From NCBI RefSeq assembly GCF_000174355.1, contig NZ_ACIS01000008.1, forward strand, positions 186,001-250,000: DNA of 64,000 bases, written 5' to 3'. A program made the translations under genes and the position numbers. Below the pieces are notes generated by a model that saw only the letters and a list, made by a program, of their open reading frames with translations, ran no database searches and was not told where the DNA came from. Shown here piece by piece: positions 27,196-36,553 of this stretch. Source of the DNA: Pseudogulbenkiania ferrooxidans 2002 (GTDB lineage Bacteria > Pseudomonadota > Gammaproteobacteria > Burkholderiales > Chromobacteriaceae). How positions within the stretch are numbered: position 1 is the stretch's first letter; every line of letters starts with the position of its first letter.

Positions 27196-28407
27196 TCACG
27201 AGGCCTGAGCCGTCTGCAGCCGGCGATGCTGCAGCCGGATGCGGCGGGCGAAGACGGTGCCCAGCACCGGCGTGATGGCGGCGGCGGCGATGAACACCGT
27301 GGTGGCGCCGGAGCGCGCCAGCAGGGCCGCGGCCAGTACCACCCCCAGCGACTGGCCGAGGAAGAAGGCCGAGGCGAACAGCGACACCGCGGTGCCGCGC
27401 ACCTGCGGCGCCATCTGCGTGGCGTTGGTCTGCAGCGTGTTGTGCATCATGTAGTAGCCCAGCCCCACCAGGTAGCTGGCCGGAATGGCCCAGGCCCAGG
27501 CATCACCCAGCGCCAGCAGCAGCCAGGCGCCGCCGATCAGCACGCCGCCGCCGGCGGCCAGCCCCACTTCGCCGAAGCGGCGCACGAAATGCCGGGCGAA
27601 CAGGATGTAGGACAGGCCGCCGACCCCGAAGAACGCCATCAGGGCGCCCGCCATGGTGAGTGACAGGCCGAAGCGCTGATGCAGGTAGGACGGCACGAAG
27701 GCCAGCGCGCCGAACACCACGATCCCTTCCAGAAACACCGTGAGCAGGATGACGCGCGCCCAGCCGACGCCGATCACGGTGCGGCCCTGGGCGAGGACGC
27801 CGAGCGTGTGCCCGGCCGGTGCCGGGGTGGGGCGCGCCAGCGGGTTGGCGCGCGACTCGGCCAGCACGCGCCATCCCACCAAGAGGTAGACCAGTGCCAG
27901 CGCGGCGAAGGCCCAGCGCCAGCCCAGGGTGTCGGTGAACAGGCCGCCGATGAACTGGCCGCCGATCACGCCCATGATCTGGCCGCCGAGAAAGCGCGCC
28001 AGCGTGGCCTGGCGCTGTTCGTAGGGCACGGTGTCGCCGATCCAGGCCATGGAGAGCGGGATGATGCCGGCGGCAGTAACGCCGGTGAGCAGGCGCGCCA
28101 GCACCAGCCAGCCCAGCGAGTAGGACAGCGCCGCGCCCAGGCTGCCGACGAGGCTGGCCAGCGTGGTCCAGGCGATCATCCGGTACTTGCCGAAGCGGTC
28201 GCCCAGCGGGCCGAAGAACAACTGCATCAGGCCGTAGGCTACGGAGAACGACGATACCACCTGGGCGGCATCGGCCGGCGTGGCGAGGAAGGCCTTGGCC
28301 AGGTTCGGCAGCATCGGGTCGCAAAGACGCGCCGAGGCGGAGCTGGCAAAGGCGGCGCAGGAGAGCAGGGTGATCGCCCGGCGGTGGTGTGGATCCAGTG
28401 AAGACAT
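27196..28407 (-). CDS. MFS transporter
   Basis: This major facilitator superfamily permease of 403 aa has 12 predicted membrane helices. The signature loop between TM2 and TM3 is visible (G-P-L-G-D-R-F-G-K-Y-R), as are an N-terminal D-P-M-L-P motif and the TM4-TM5 region G-V-T-A-A-G-I-I-P-L-S. These suggest a drug/proton antiporter or YnfM-type subfamily, but substrate cannot be inferred. The gene is divergent from the nitronate-monooxygenase-like gene and convergent with the radical SAM gene. Confidence 0.85.
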   Translation of the reverse strand: MSSLDPHHRRAITLLSCAAFASSASARLCDPMLPNLAKAFLATPADAAQVVSSFSVAYGLMQLFFGPLGDRFGKYRMIAWTTLASLVGSLGAALSYSLGWLVLARLLTGVTAAGIIPLSMAWIGDTVPYEQRQATLARFLGGQIMGVIGGQFIGGLFTDTLGWRWAFAALALVYLLVGWRVLAESRANPLARPTPAPAGHTLGVLAQGRTVIGVGWARVILLTVFLEGIVVFGALAFVPSYLHQRFGLSLTMAGALMAFFGVGGLSYILFARHFVRRFGEVGLAAGGGVLIGGAWLLLALGDAWAWAIPASYLVGLGYYMMHNTLQTNATQMAPQVRGTAVSLFASAFFLGQSLGVVLAAALLARSGATTVFIAAAAITPVLGTVFARRIRLQHRRLQTAQAS

Positions 28408-28579
28408 GAAATAGCAACGTGGGTGACAATTGATCTTGGTATTATACCGTCCAACATCATGTGTTGCCGCCGCGTATGGCGCCCTGGCTCGGGTCCTGGC
28501 GCCGAGCGGGCGGCGCTGCCGTTTTTCCCCTCGCCTCTAGCCATTTTGGGTGATTCGAACGCTTGATGTAGCGGCTTTT

Positions 28580-28609
28580 TTGGCTTTCGGGCCCCGCCTG
28601 GGTGATAAT
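28580..28609 (+). promoter_or_regulatory. Putative sigma70 promoter of nitronate-monooxygenase-like gene
   Basis: TTGGCT (28580-28585), 18-bp spacer, GATAAT (28604-28609) preceded by T. The ATG is 30 bases downstream. Confidence 0.55.
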
Positions 28610-28639
28610 GTGGGGTTACGAAATACGGAGAGGCAACTA

Positions 28640-29884
28640 ATGAAGCGCGTGGATGACTTTCGCCTGAGATTGGGCAAGCATGAACTGGTGCCCATCATGG
28701 TCGGTGGCATGGGGGTGGATATCTCGACCTCTGCTCTGTCCCTCGAGGCGGCCCGCCTCGGCGGCATCGGCCATATCTCGGACGCCATGGTGCCGACGGT
28801 TGCCGATCGCCGCTTCAATACCAAGTACGTTAAGAACAAGCTGCAGCAGTACAAGTTCAACGTCGCCAACACCGACAAGTCGGTGGTGCAGTTCGACCTC
28901 GGCCTGTTGGCCGAAGCCACCAAGATGCACGTCGGCAGCACCATGGACGCCAAGCGCGGCGAGGGCCTGATCTTCATCAACTGCATGGAAAAGCTGACGA
29001 TGAACGCGCCCAAGGACACCTTGCGCGTGCGCATGCGGGCGGCGCTGGATGCCGGCATCGACGGCATCACGCTGGCGGCCGGCCTGCACCTGGGCTCGTT
29101 CGCGCTGATCGAGGATCACCCGCGCTTCCGCGACGCCAAGCTCGGCATCATCGTGTCGTCGCTGCGCGCCTTGCAGCTGTTCCTGAAGAAGAATGCCCGT
29201 CTCAACCGCCTGCCCGACTACGTGGTGGTGGAAGGCCCGCTCGCCGGCGGCCACCTGGGCTTCGGCATGGACTGGGCCGAGTACGACCTGGCGACCATCG
29301 TCGCCGAAATCCGCGACTGGCTGAAAGCCGAGCAGCTGGATATCCCGCTGATTCCGGCCGGCGGCATCTTCACCGGTTCCGACGCCGTGGGCTTCCTGGA
29401 AATGGGCGCCGCGGCGGTGCAGGTGGCGACGCGCTTCACCGTGACCCACGAGTGCGGCCTGCCGGAGAAAGTGCAGCAGGAGTACTTCAAGGCCAACGAG
29501 GACGACATCGAGGTCAACCAGATTTCCCCGACCGGCTACCCGATGCGCATGATCAAGCACTGCCCGGCCATCGGCGACGGCATCCGCCCGAACTGCGAGG
29601 CCTACGGCTACCTGCTCGACGCCAAGGGCAGCTGCGCCTACATCGACGCCTACAACCGCGAGGTGGCGGCGCACCCGGATGCGCGCCGCGTCAAGGTGTG
29701 GGACAAGACCTGCCTGTGCACCCACATGCGCAACTTCGATTGCTGGACCTGCGGCCACTACACTTATCGCCTGAAGGACACCACGCGCCGCAACGAGGAC
29801 GGGACCTACCAGATCCTCAGCGCCGAGCACGTGTTCCGCGACTACCAGTTCAGCACCGACAACACCGTGGCCCTGCCGGAGTAA
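28640..29884 (+). CDS. Nitronate-monooxygenase-like FMN enzyme with Cys-rich C-terminus
   Basis: This TIM-barrel flavoenzyme is 414 aa and starts at the ATG at 28640 after GGAGAGG. The N-terminal P-I-M-V-G-G-M-G-V, the G-P-L-A-G-G-H-L-G loop and I-P-A-G-G-I-F-T-G-S-D-A phosphate-binding strands are typical of NMO/2-nitropropane dioxygenase proteins. They oxidise alkyl nitronates, or act as other FMN reductases. The last about 90 residues add a Cys-rich tail (T-C-L-C-T-H, D-C-W-T-C-G-H) that I do not associate with ordinary nitronate monooxygenases. It could hold Zn or an Fe-S centre. It is monocistronic, between a promoter and a terminator. Confidence 0.8.
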   Translation: MKRVDDFRLRLGKHELVPIMVGGMGVDISTSALSLEAARLGGIGHISDAMVPTVADRRFNTKYVKNKLQQYKFNVANTDKSVVQFDLGLLAEATKMHVGSTMDAKRGEGLIFINCMEKLTMNAPKDTLRVRMRAALDAGIDGITLAAGLHLGSFALIEDHPRFRDAKLGIIVSSLRALQLFLKKNARLNRLPDYVVVEGPLAGGHLGFGMDWAEYDLATIVAEIRDWLKAEQLDIPLIPAGGIFTGSDAVGFLEMGAAAVQVATRFTVTHECGLPEKVQQEYFKANEDDIEVNQISPTGYPMRMIKHCPAIGDGIRPNCEAYGYLLDAKGSCAYIDAYNREVAAHPDARRVKVWDKTCLCTHMRNFDCWTCGHYTYRLKDTTRRNEDGTYQILSAEHVFRDYQFSTDNTVALPE

Positions 29885-29917
29885 GCCGGGCGGCGAGCGC
29901 CGCTGGCGCCAGCAGAC

Positions 29918-29955
29918 GAAACCCCGAGGAGCAATCCTCGGGGTTTCTGTTTTTC
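29918..29955 (+). terminator. Intrinsic terminator after NMO-like gene
   Basis: 13-bp stem GAAACCCCGAGGA / TCCTCGGGGTTTC, GCAA loop, then a T-rich tail. It could also serve dsdC (-). Confidence 0.9.
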
Positions 29956-29973
29956 TGCCGCTTGGGCGGACCG

Positions 29974-30930
29974 CTATCCGTCGGCGGGCTCCCAGGACTG
30001 GTCATGGCCGGCCTGCGCCATCAGCCACTGGATGAACACCCCGAGGCGTGGCGACGGCGGCGAGCGCTCGGGCAAGACCAGGTAGTAATGCTGCGCGGCG
30101 CGGCTGGAGAGCACTGGGAAGGGGGCGACCAGGCTGCCTTGGCGCAGCGCCTGCTCGACCAGGCGCCGCCGCCCCATGGCCACGCCGACGTGATGCTGCG
30201 CCGCCGTCACGGCCAGGTCGGAGCGGTCGAAGATCATCGCCGGTGCGTCGTCGAGGCCGATGATGCCATGCTGCGCGGCCCAGGCCTGCCACTCGGCATC
30301 GTGGCCGGCCTGCGGCCAGGCGCGGGCGTCGTGCAGCAGGGTGCAGTGCGCCAGTTGCTCCGGCCGCTCGAACAGCTGCCGGCGGCGGGCGTAGTCGGGC
30401 GAGCAGACCGGCGTCAGGGTTTCGTCCATCAACGGCAGCACGCGTTGCCCGGCTGGCGGCAAGGTGCCGTAGTACAGCGCCAGGTCGACCGGCTGGGTGC
30501 GGAAATCCACCTCTTCGTTGCCGGTGCGCAGGTCGAGCCGGATGGCGGGGTAACGTTGGCCGAAATCCGCCAGCCGCGGCACCAGCCAGCACTGCGCGAG
30601 CGACGGGCGGGCGAATAGCGTCAGCGTGCCGGACAGCTCGTGGCGGCGGATGTCGTCGATCTCCTGGCCGACACGCTGCAGCGAGTCGTTGAGCAGCGCG
30701 AACAGGCGCCGCCCCTCGTCGCTCAGCTGCAGTTGCCGGGGCCGGCGCTGGAACAGACGAAAGCCGAGTTGCTGTTCCAGCTTGAGGATGCGGTGACTGA
30801 CGGCGCTGGGCGTCAGGCATAGCTCGGCCGCCGCCAGGGTGAAGCTCAGGTGGCGTGCGGCGCACTCGAAGGTATGTAGAGCCGCGAGCTGGCCGCTGTC
30901 GAGGCGGGTGGGGTGTCCGGGGAGCGTCAA
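29974..30930 (-). CDS. dsdC: LysR-family regulator, DsdC-like
   Basis: LysR-type transcription factor, 318 aa. The N-terminal winged helix-turn-helix reads F-E-C-A-A-R-H-L-S-F-T-L-A-A-A-E-L-C-L-T-P-S-A-V-S with a type-I periplasmic-binding-like effector domain after it. It lies 28 bp downstream of dsdA on the same strand and is probably its D-serine-responsive activator. In E. coli, dsdC is divergent from dsdXA, so the layout differs. The start is a TTG at 30930; no better in-frame start is visible and the ribosome binding site is weak. GcvA-like identity is a possible alternative. Confidence 0.75.
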   Translation of the reverse strand: MTLPGHPTRLDSGQLAALHTFECAARHLSFTLAAAELCLTPSAVSHRILKLEQQLGFRLFQRRPRQLQLSDEGRRLFALLNDSLQRVGQEIDDIRRHELSGTLTLFARPSLAQCWLVPRLADFGQRYPAIRLDLRTGNEEVDFRTQPVDLALYYGTLPPAGQRVLPLMDETLTPVCSPDYARRRQLFERPEQLAHCTLLHDARAWPQAGHDAEWQAWAAQHGIIGLDDAPAMIFDRSDLAVTAAQHHVGVAMGRRRLVEQALRQGSLVAPFPVLSSRAAQHYYLVLPERSPPSPRLGVFIQWLMAQAGHDQSWEPADG

Positions 30931-30958
30931 GGGCGTATTGTCCGTGCGAGGTGCGGGA

Positions 30959-32299
30959 TCAGGCTTCCCGGCCGCGCTGCAGGTAGTCGGCCATTTCTTC
31001 CGCCGGCACCATGCTGCCGCCGGTGGCCCACACCAGGTGATGCGCCGCCGCCAGGCGCTGCGGGGTGAGCCCCATGCGCTCGCGGTAGCCCTGGTTTTCC
31101 GTCAGCACGCGCGCCATGCCCGGCATACCGGCCAGCGCCGACGGCTCCAGCGCGATGCCTTCCTGTTGTTGTAGCAGGGCGAGAAGGCGGTAGAGCTCGT
31201 CGTCGCTGACGGTGTAGTAGCCGTCCAGCATCCGTTCCATCGCCCGCCCGACGAAGCCGGAGGGACGCCCCACCGCCAGGCCGTCGGCGGCGGTGACGTT
31301 GTCGATGCCGAAGTCCTGCACCGCGACCTCGTCGTGCCGCCCGGTGAGTACGCCCAGCAGCATGCACGGCGCGTGGGTCGGCTCGGCGAAGATGCAGTGC
31401 ACGTGGTCCTGGAACGCCAGCTTCAGGCCGAACGCCACCCCGCCCGGGCCGCCGCCGACGCCGCAGGGCAGGTAGACGAACAGCGGGTGCTCGGCGTCGA
31501 CGACGATGCCGGCCTGGTCGAACTGGCACTTGAGCCGTTCGGCCGCGACCGCGTAGCCGAGGAACAGCTGCGGCGAGTTCTCGTCGTCGACGAAATGGCA
31601 GCGCGGGTCGCCGGCCGCCTGGCGCCGTCCTTCGGCCACCGCCGCGCTGTAGTCGGAGGGGTATTCCACCACCGTGACGCCGTGCTCGCGCAGGCGGCGT
31701 TTCTTCCATTCGCGCGCGTCGGCCGACATGTGCACCGTGGTGCGGAAACCCAGCTTGGCGCCGATCAGGCCGATCGACAGCCCGAGGTTGCCGGTCGAGC
31801 CGACGGCGATGGCGTACTGGCCGAAGAAGGCGCGGAAGGCGTCGCTGTCGAGCCGGGCGTAGTCGTCGTCAAGGTGCAGCAGGCCGGCGGAGAGGGCCAG
31901 GTCTTCGGCGTACTTGAGCACCTCGTGGATGCCGCCGCGCGCCTTGATCGAACCGGAGATCGGCAGGTGGCTGTCGAGCTTGATCAGCAGGGTGCCGACG
32001 GAGTCGATGCCGTAGCGCTGGCACAACGCCTGCTGCATGGCGGGGATGGCCTGCAGCGGGGATTCCAGGATGCCGCCGGCGTCGCGGGTTTCCGGGAAGG
32101 CGGCGCGGAAGTAGGCGGCGAAGCGTTGCAGCCGGGCGCTGGCCTCGGCCACGTCGTCCACGCCGAGGCCGACGTGGGGCAGGGCTTCTTCAAATGGCGT
32201 AATGGCCGGGTTGAACCAGCTGCATTCCTCCAGCGCGACCAGTTTTTCCAGCAGGGGATGGTCGCGGTACCATTGCTGCAGGGTTTTGCCGTGAATCAT
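30959..32299 (-). CDS. dsdA: D-serine ammonia-lyase (dehydratase)
   Basis: This PLP-dependent fold-type II enzyme converts D-serine to pyruvate and ammonia. It is 446 aa, the normal length. The N-terminus W-F-N-P, the PLP lysine in S-G-S-I-K-A-R-G-G, the glycine-rich [10 protein letters not shown] phosphate loop, and [11 protein letters not shown] match DsdA. AGGAGC precedes the ATG at 32299. It is followed by the LysR gene, which probably regulates it. No DsdX permease is nearby, so D-serine import must use another transporter, or the role is detoxification. Confidence 0.94.
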   Translation of the reverse strand: MIHGKTLQQWYRDHPLLEKLVALEECSWFNPAITPFEEALPHVGLGVDDVAEASARLQRFAAYFRAAFPETRDAGGILESPLQAIPAMQQALCQRYGIDSVGTLLIKLDSHLPISGSIKARGGIHEVLKYAEDLALSAGLLHLDDDYARLDSDAFRAFFGQYAIAVGSTGNLGLSIGLIGAKLGFRTTVHMSADAREWKKRRLREHGVTVVEYPSDYSAAVAEGRRQAAGDPRCHFVDDENSPQLFLGYAVAAERLKCQFDQAGIVVDAEHPLFVYLPCGVGGGPGGVAFGLKLAFQDHVHCIFAEPTHAPCMLLGVLTGRHDEVAVQDFGIDNVTAADGLAVGRPSGFVGRAMERMLDGYYTVSDDELYRLLALLQQQEGIALEPSALAGMPGMARVLTENQGYRERMGLTPQRLAAAHHLVWATGGSMVPAEEMADYLQRGREA

Positions 32300-32423
32300 G
32301 GCGTGCTCCTTGGCGCCCGGGGGGCGAATGGCCGTATTAGGCCAGAGCGGACGCCGACGGACAAACGATGGCTGCTCATGGCATGGATGAAACGGGTTCA
32401 GCCATGGCGCGGGCGGTCCCCGC

Positions 32424-33251
32424 TTACAGCACCGCCCACATGCCGATGATCAGGATCAGGATCACCACGCCGGTCATGATCTGGGCGGTGCTGCGCTCCT
32501 TCTGCAGCGCCTGCTGCAGTGTCGTCTGGCGCGACTCCAGGGCGCTCACGCGCTGTTCCAGGTGGGCGCGCGTCTCTTCCTGCTGCGCCATGTTCTGCAG
32601 CATGGCTTCGCCGCTGTATTCGGTGATGTGTTCCTTGTCCCATACCCCGAGCAGCTTGTTGACCTTGTCCTTGAAGAACAGGGCGTTCTTCTGGTTGCTG
32701 TCCTGCCATTCGAACTCGAAGCCCTGGCGCGCAAAGAAGGCGTTGCGCTGCAGGCGCTCGTCCTCGCTGCAGGTGGCGGGCAGGGTGACCAGCCCGGGGC
32801 TGACGGCGTAATCGGGGTAGATGCCCTTGATCCAGCCGATGACCTGGGCCAGCAGGAAGGTGTCGAGCCCGGCGTGACGGAAGGTCTCGCTCGCCATGAC
32901 GCCGCCCTTGGGGCCGAAGGTGGCGGTGCGGCTGGGGTGGTCGGCCCGCACCCAGGCGCTGTTGTAGACGGTGTGGAATTGCGCGTCGTCGCCGCCGAAC
33001 GGCTGCCACTGGGTGCCGGCCGCGGCGGCGTAGCCGCGGAACTGCAGCCGGAAATAGTCGGACTGGCCGGTCATGGCGCGGCTGCGGTGCAGTATGCCGT
33101 AGATCGCCACGCCATCGCGCGACAGCATCAGCACGGTCTCGCCCAGCGGCATGGCCTGGCTGGCGAGGTAGGCTTCGCTCTCGGGTGCCGGCAGCGCCGG
33201 TTTCTCGGCCGCCGCGACGACGGGCTTCTTGGTGTTGGGCAGGCTATCCAT
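32424..33251 (-). CDS. Unknown tail-anchored protein
   Basis: I do not recognise the family. It is 275 aa from the ATG at 33251 (M-D-S-L-P-N-T-K-K). There is no N-terminal signal. A soluble domain spans about 35-190 with aromatic and Gly-rich segments (Y-F-R-L-Q-F-R-G-Y and F-G-P-K-G-G-V). A coiled coil at about 225-255 follows ([15 protein letters not shown]). A single C-terminal membrane helix ends the protein ([17 protein letters not shown]), so the bulk should face the cytoplasm. It sits alone between dsdA and the thiamine riboswitch. Function cannot be assigned. Confidence 0.75.
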   Translation of the reverse strand: MDSLPNTKKPVVAAAEKPALPAPESEAYLASQAMPLGETVLMLSRDGVAIYGILHRSRAMTGQSDYFRLQFRGYAAAAGTQWQPFGGDDAQFHTVYNSAWVRADHPSRTATFGPKGGVMASETFRHAGLDTFLLAQVIGWIKGIYPDYAVSPGLVTLPATCSEDERLQRNAFFARQGFEFEWQDSNQKNALFFKDKVNKLLGVWDKEHITEYSGEAMLQNMAQQEETRAHLEQRVSALESRQTTLQQALQKERSTAQIMTGVVILILIIGMWAVL

Positions 33252-33571
33252 GGCGCAATCATAACGCAGGCCACCGGCGCTCGGGTGGCGCACCCCCGTG
33301 ATGTTGTGGTGCGCCACGGTCTTCTTGTGGTGCATTGCGCAAATCCGGCAGCGGCACAAGCCGGCTCCAGGGCTGGCATGGCGTTTGCAAAGAGTTCACC
33401 TGCGGTCTTGTTGTGCGTGGGCCGCGCGAGTCAGTCTCTCGTTTCGTTAGCCTCTTTTACGTGTGTAAGCCTCGCCTGGAGGATTCGTCCTTCAGGCCAT
33501 TTTTTTGCCCGTCGCCTGCCCGTCTTCCCGGCCTGCCGTGCCGCACGGCTTGGCGCTATACTGCCGTTTTT

Positions 33572-33655
33572 CGTCACCGGGGGTGCCGCGATTCGTCGCG
33601 GCTGAGAGAGACCCCGCAACCTGATCTGGGTCGTGCCAGCGGAGGGAGCGTGACG
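33572..33655 (+). promoter_or_regulatory. TPP riboswitch (THI element) upstream of thiBPQ
   Basis: Conserved THI-box segments are present: GGGGTGC, GGCTGAGA, GACCC, CAACCTGATCTGG and GTGCCAGCGGAGGGA. The outer P1 helix is CGTCAC (33572-33577) with GTGACG (33650-33655). A -10-like TATACT at 33557-33562 lies just upstream. GC-rich inverted repeats between 33685 and 33715 could form the expression platform. Binding of thiamine pyrophosphate is expected to shut off the transporter operon. Confidence 0.95.
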
Positions 33656-33774
33656 GTGCCGTCAGGCATCGGCGCCCGGCCGTGGCGGCGGCCCGAGGCC
33701 GGGGCCGTGTTTGCCCCGTTTTGCCCTGGCAAGACGGAGGCGGAGGCCCCGCGATCGGCAAGGAGAGTGTTCCT

Positions 33775-34785
33775 ATGTTCAAGAAAGTGCTGTGGCTGGC
33801 GTTGTGTACGAGCGCGCTGGGCGCCCAGGCGGCCGAACTGCGCGTGCTGACGCACAGCTCGTTCGCGCTGTCCAAGGAACTGCTGGCGGGGTTCGAGCAG
33901 CAGTCCGGCGTCAAGGTGGTGGTGATCAAGGCCGGCGACGCCGGCGAGATGGTCAACAAGCTGATCCTGACCCGCGCCAATCCGATCGCCGACGTAGTCT
34001 ACGGTATCGACAACACGCTGCTCGGCAAGGCGCAGCAGGCCGGTGTGCTGGAGCCGACCGCGAGCCCGGCCGGCGCCGCCGTGAAGCAGACGCTGCCGGG
34101 GATGGTGAGCGTCGACTACGGCTACGTCACGCTCAATTACGACAAGGCCTGGTTCGCCAGGCAGAAGCTGGCGCTGCCCACCTCGCTCGACGAGCTGACG
34201 CGCCCGGCCTACAAGAACCTGGTGGTGGTGGAAAACCCGGCGACGTCGAGTCCGGGACTGGCCTTCCTGCTCGCCACCGTCAAGGGCCTGGGCGAGGAGC
34301 CGGCCTTCGCCTGGTGGGGCAAGCTGCGCGACAACGGCGTCAAGGTCGCCAAGGGCTGGAGCGAAGCCTATTACACCGATTTCAGCAAGAACGGCGGCAG
34401 CCGCCCGATCGTGGTGAGCTACGCCACCAGCCCGGCGGCCGAGGTGTTCTACAGCAAGGAGAAGTTGGCCGAAGCGCCGACCGGCAACCTGCTGCTCAAG
34501 GGCGGCGTGTTCCAGCAGGTGGAGGGCGTGGCGCTGGTCAAGGGCGGCGGGCAGAAGCAGGCGGCCCAGCAGTTCGTCGACTTCCTGCGCTCCGGCGCGG
34601 TGCAGGCCGACCTGCCGACGCAGATGTGGATGTACCCGGTGCTGCCCGGCGTCAAGCTGAACCCGGTGTTCGCGCTGGCGCAACAGCCGACGGCGCACGA
34701 TACCCCGGACAGCCGGGCCATCGCCGCCAAGAGCGCCGGCTGGGTGAGCCGCTGGACCCGCGTGGTGTTGAAGTCCGGCTACTGA
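33775..34785 (+). CDS. thiB: Thiamine ABC transporter, periplasmic binding protein
   Basis: The protein is 336 aa with a clear signal peptide (M-F-K-K-V-L-W-L-A-L, cleavage after A-Q-A) followed by L-R-V-L-T-H-S-S-F. This is a class 1 iron/thiamine-type binding fold. Y-G-I-D-N-T-L-L and the C-terminal P-V-L-P-G-V fit ThiB (TbpA). AAGGAGA precedes the ATG at 33775. A TPP riboswitch upstream and thiP/thiQ downstream make the substrate call firm. It captures thiamine or its phosphates in the periplasm. Confidence 0.93.
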   Translation: MFKKVLWLALCTSALGAQAAELRVLTHSSFALSKELLAGFEQQSGVKVVVIKAGDAGEMVNKLILTRANPIADVVYGIDNTLLGKAQQAGVLEPTASPAGAAVKQTLPGMVSVDYGYVTLNYDKAWFARQKLALPTSLDELTRPAYKNLVVVENPATSSPGLAFLLATVKGLGEEPAFAWWGKLRDNGVKVAKGWSEAYYTDFSKNGGSRPIVVSYATSPAAEVFYSKEKLAEAPTGNLLLKGGVFQQVEGVALVKGGGQKQAAQQFVDFLRSGAVQADLPTQMWMYPVLPGVKLNPVFALAQQPTAHDTPDSRAIAAKSAGWVSRWTRVVLKSGY

Positions 34786-34831
34786 GAGCTTGGAATAACT
34801 CTGCCGCGCACCCCCATCCCGGCTCTGTGAT

Positions 34832-34932
34832 GCTTGCCGTACCACTTGTACGGCTGAGTCAGTCGATTTTCCTCGGGTCGAACCGGCCTGGGGGGGCGAT
34901 GACCGCAGAGAATCCCTGTGGGACGATTTCTT
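34832..34932 (+). repeat. Dispersed hairpin element, copy A
   Basis: Begins with GCCGTAC/GTACGGC (5-nt loop) and ends with the block CGCAGAGAATCCC...GATTTCTT. A related sequence is at 42145-42234 upstream of uvrC. It fills most of the 223-bp thiB-thiP gap. Confidence 0.6.
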
Positions 34933-35008
34933 CACAAGCTCCCGGGCCTTACGTTAGGTGTTTCCAATACGGCAGCCTGTCTGCCGTTGGTCTTTGTCGA
35001 GGGCCGCG

Positions 35009-36553
35009 ATGCGTGCCGTGTTTTCCCGCCAGGCCCTGGCCTTGCTGCCGCTGGCGTTTCTCACCCTGATGGCGCTGGCGCCGTTGGCGCGGCTGCTGTA
35101 CGAGGGCGGCAGCGGCTTTTCGGCCAACCTTTTCCAGGACGACTACCTGCGCTGGCGCCTGCTCTGGTCGCTGACGCAGGCCGTCGTCACCTGTGTGCTG
35201 GCGCTCGCCATCGGCCTGCCGCTGGCCTGGGTGCTGACGCGTTTCGCCTTTCCCGGGCGGGCGCTGATCCTGCGCCTGTTGCTGCTGCCGTTCGTGATGC
35301 CGACGCTGGTGGCCGCGCTCGGCGTGCTGGCGCTGTTCGGCCCGCATGGCGTCACCGGCCTCAACCTGCAGGACACGCCGTGGCTGCTGCTGTACGGCAA
35401 CCTGTTCTACAACCTGCCGCTGGTGATCCGCGCCGCCAGCGAGGCGCTGGCCTCGGTGCCGGCCTCGCGCCTGGCGGCGGCGCGCACGCTCGGTTGCACC
35501 GCCTGGCGCGCCTTCTGGCGCGTGGAGTGGCCGGTGGCGCGACCGTGGCTGGCGTCGGCGCTGTGTCTGGTGTTCCTGTATTGCTTCTCCGGCTTCGGGC
35601 TGGCGCTGCTCTTGGGCGGGCAGCGCTACGCCACGGTGGAGGTGGAGATCTACTCGCTGGTGGCGTACGAGCTGAACCTGGCCGACGCCGGCGCGCTGGC
35701 GCTGCTGCTGCTGTGCCTGAGCGGCGGGGTGGCGTTCGGCTACGCCTGGCTGGAGCGGCGTCTGGCCACGCCGGGCAAGGTCGAGCCGCTGCCGCCGCGT
35801 CCGGCGGTAACCCTGGCGGAACGGACGCTGCTGGCGGGGGCGTTGGCCTTGCTGGCGCTGTTCGCCGCGGCGCCGCTGTTGGCCGTGGCCGGGCGTGCGC
35901 TGTCGGCCGGGGTCGAGGCGTGGGCGGTGCTGGGCGAGGGCGACACGCTGGCGGCGCTGGCCAACACCCTGCGCTTCTCGGCGCTGGCGCTGACGCTGGC
36001 TGCGGTACTGGGGTTGGCGCACGCGCTGGCGGCGCAACGCTGGCTGTGGCTGCGCGCCGCCGCCTTCCTGCCCTTCGTGCTGTCGCCGGTGTGCGTGGCG
36101 TTCGGCCTGTTGCTGCTGTACCCGGGGTGGAGTGCCAGCCTGACGCTGCTGCTCGGTGCCTATGCCCTGCTGGCCTATCCCTTCGTCACCAAGAGCGTGG
36201 CGGCGGCGCTGGACGGCGTGCCGCCGCAATGGCCACAGGCGGCGCGCACGTTGGGCGCCAGCGCGCCGCGAGCCTTCGTCCGCGTGGTGTGGCCGCTGCT
36301 GCAGCCGGCGTTCCGGCGCGGGCTGGCGTTCGCCGCCGCCACCGCGCTGGGCGAATTCGCCGTCACGCTGTTCCTGTCGCGCCCGGAGTGGACCACGCTG
36401 ACCACGCTGATCTACCAGCGCCTGGGCCGTCCCGGTGCCGCCAACCTCGATGCCGCGCTGGTGTTGTCCAGCGTGCTGATGCTGTTTGCCGTGAGCGCCT
36501 TCGTCATCATCGAATGGCCCGGGCGCCCGGCCAAGGATTCCGACCATGCTTGA
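35009..36553 (+). CDS. thiP: Thiamine ABC transporter permease
   Basis: This is a fused double-length permease of 514 aa with about 12 membrane helices and two binding-protein-dependent transport modules. The EAA-type loops are visible as A-A-A-R-T-L-G-C-T-A-W-R-A-F in the first half and A-A-R-T-L-G-A-S-A-P-R-A-F in the second. The double-length plan is normal for ThiP and AfuB-type systems. The ATG at 35009 has GAGGG just upstream; a start at 34958 would add 17 non-hydrophobic residues. Its 3' end overlaps thiQ by 8 bases. Confidence 0.92.
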   Translation: MRAVFSRQALALLPLAFLTLMALAPLARLLYEGGSGFSANLFQDDYLRWRLLWSLTQAVVTCVLALAIGLPLAWVLTRFAFPGRALILRLLLLPFVMPTLVAALGVLALFGPHGVTGLNLQDTPWLLLYGNLFYNLPLVIRAASEALASVPASRLAAARTLGCTAWRAFWRVEWPVARPWLASALCLVFLYCFSGFGLALLLGGQRYATVEVEIYSLVAYELNLADAGALALLLLCLSGGVAFGYAWLERRLATPGKVEPLPPRPAVTLAERTLLAGALALLALFAAAPLLAVAGRALSAGVEAWAVLGEGDTLAALANTLRFSALALTLAAVLGLAHALAAQRWLWLRAAAFLPFVLSPVCVAFGLLLLYPGWSASLTLLLGAYALLAYPFVTKSVAAALDGVPPQWPQAARTLGASAPRAFVRVVWPLLQPAFRRGLAFAAATALGEFAVTLFLSRPEWTTLTTLIYQRLGRPGAANLDAALVLSSVLMLFAVSAFVIIEWPGRPAKDSDHA

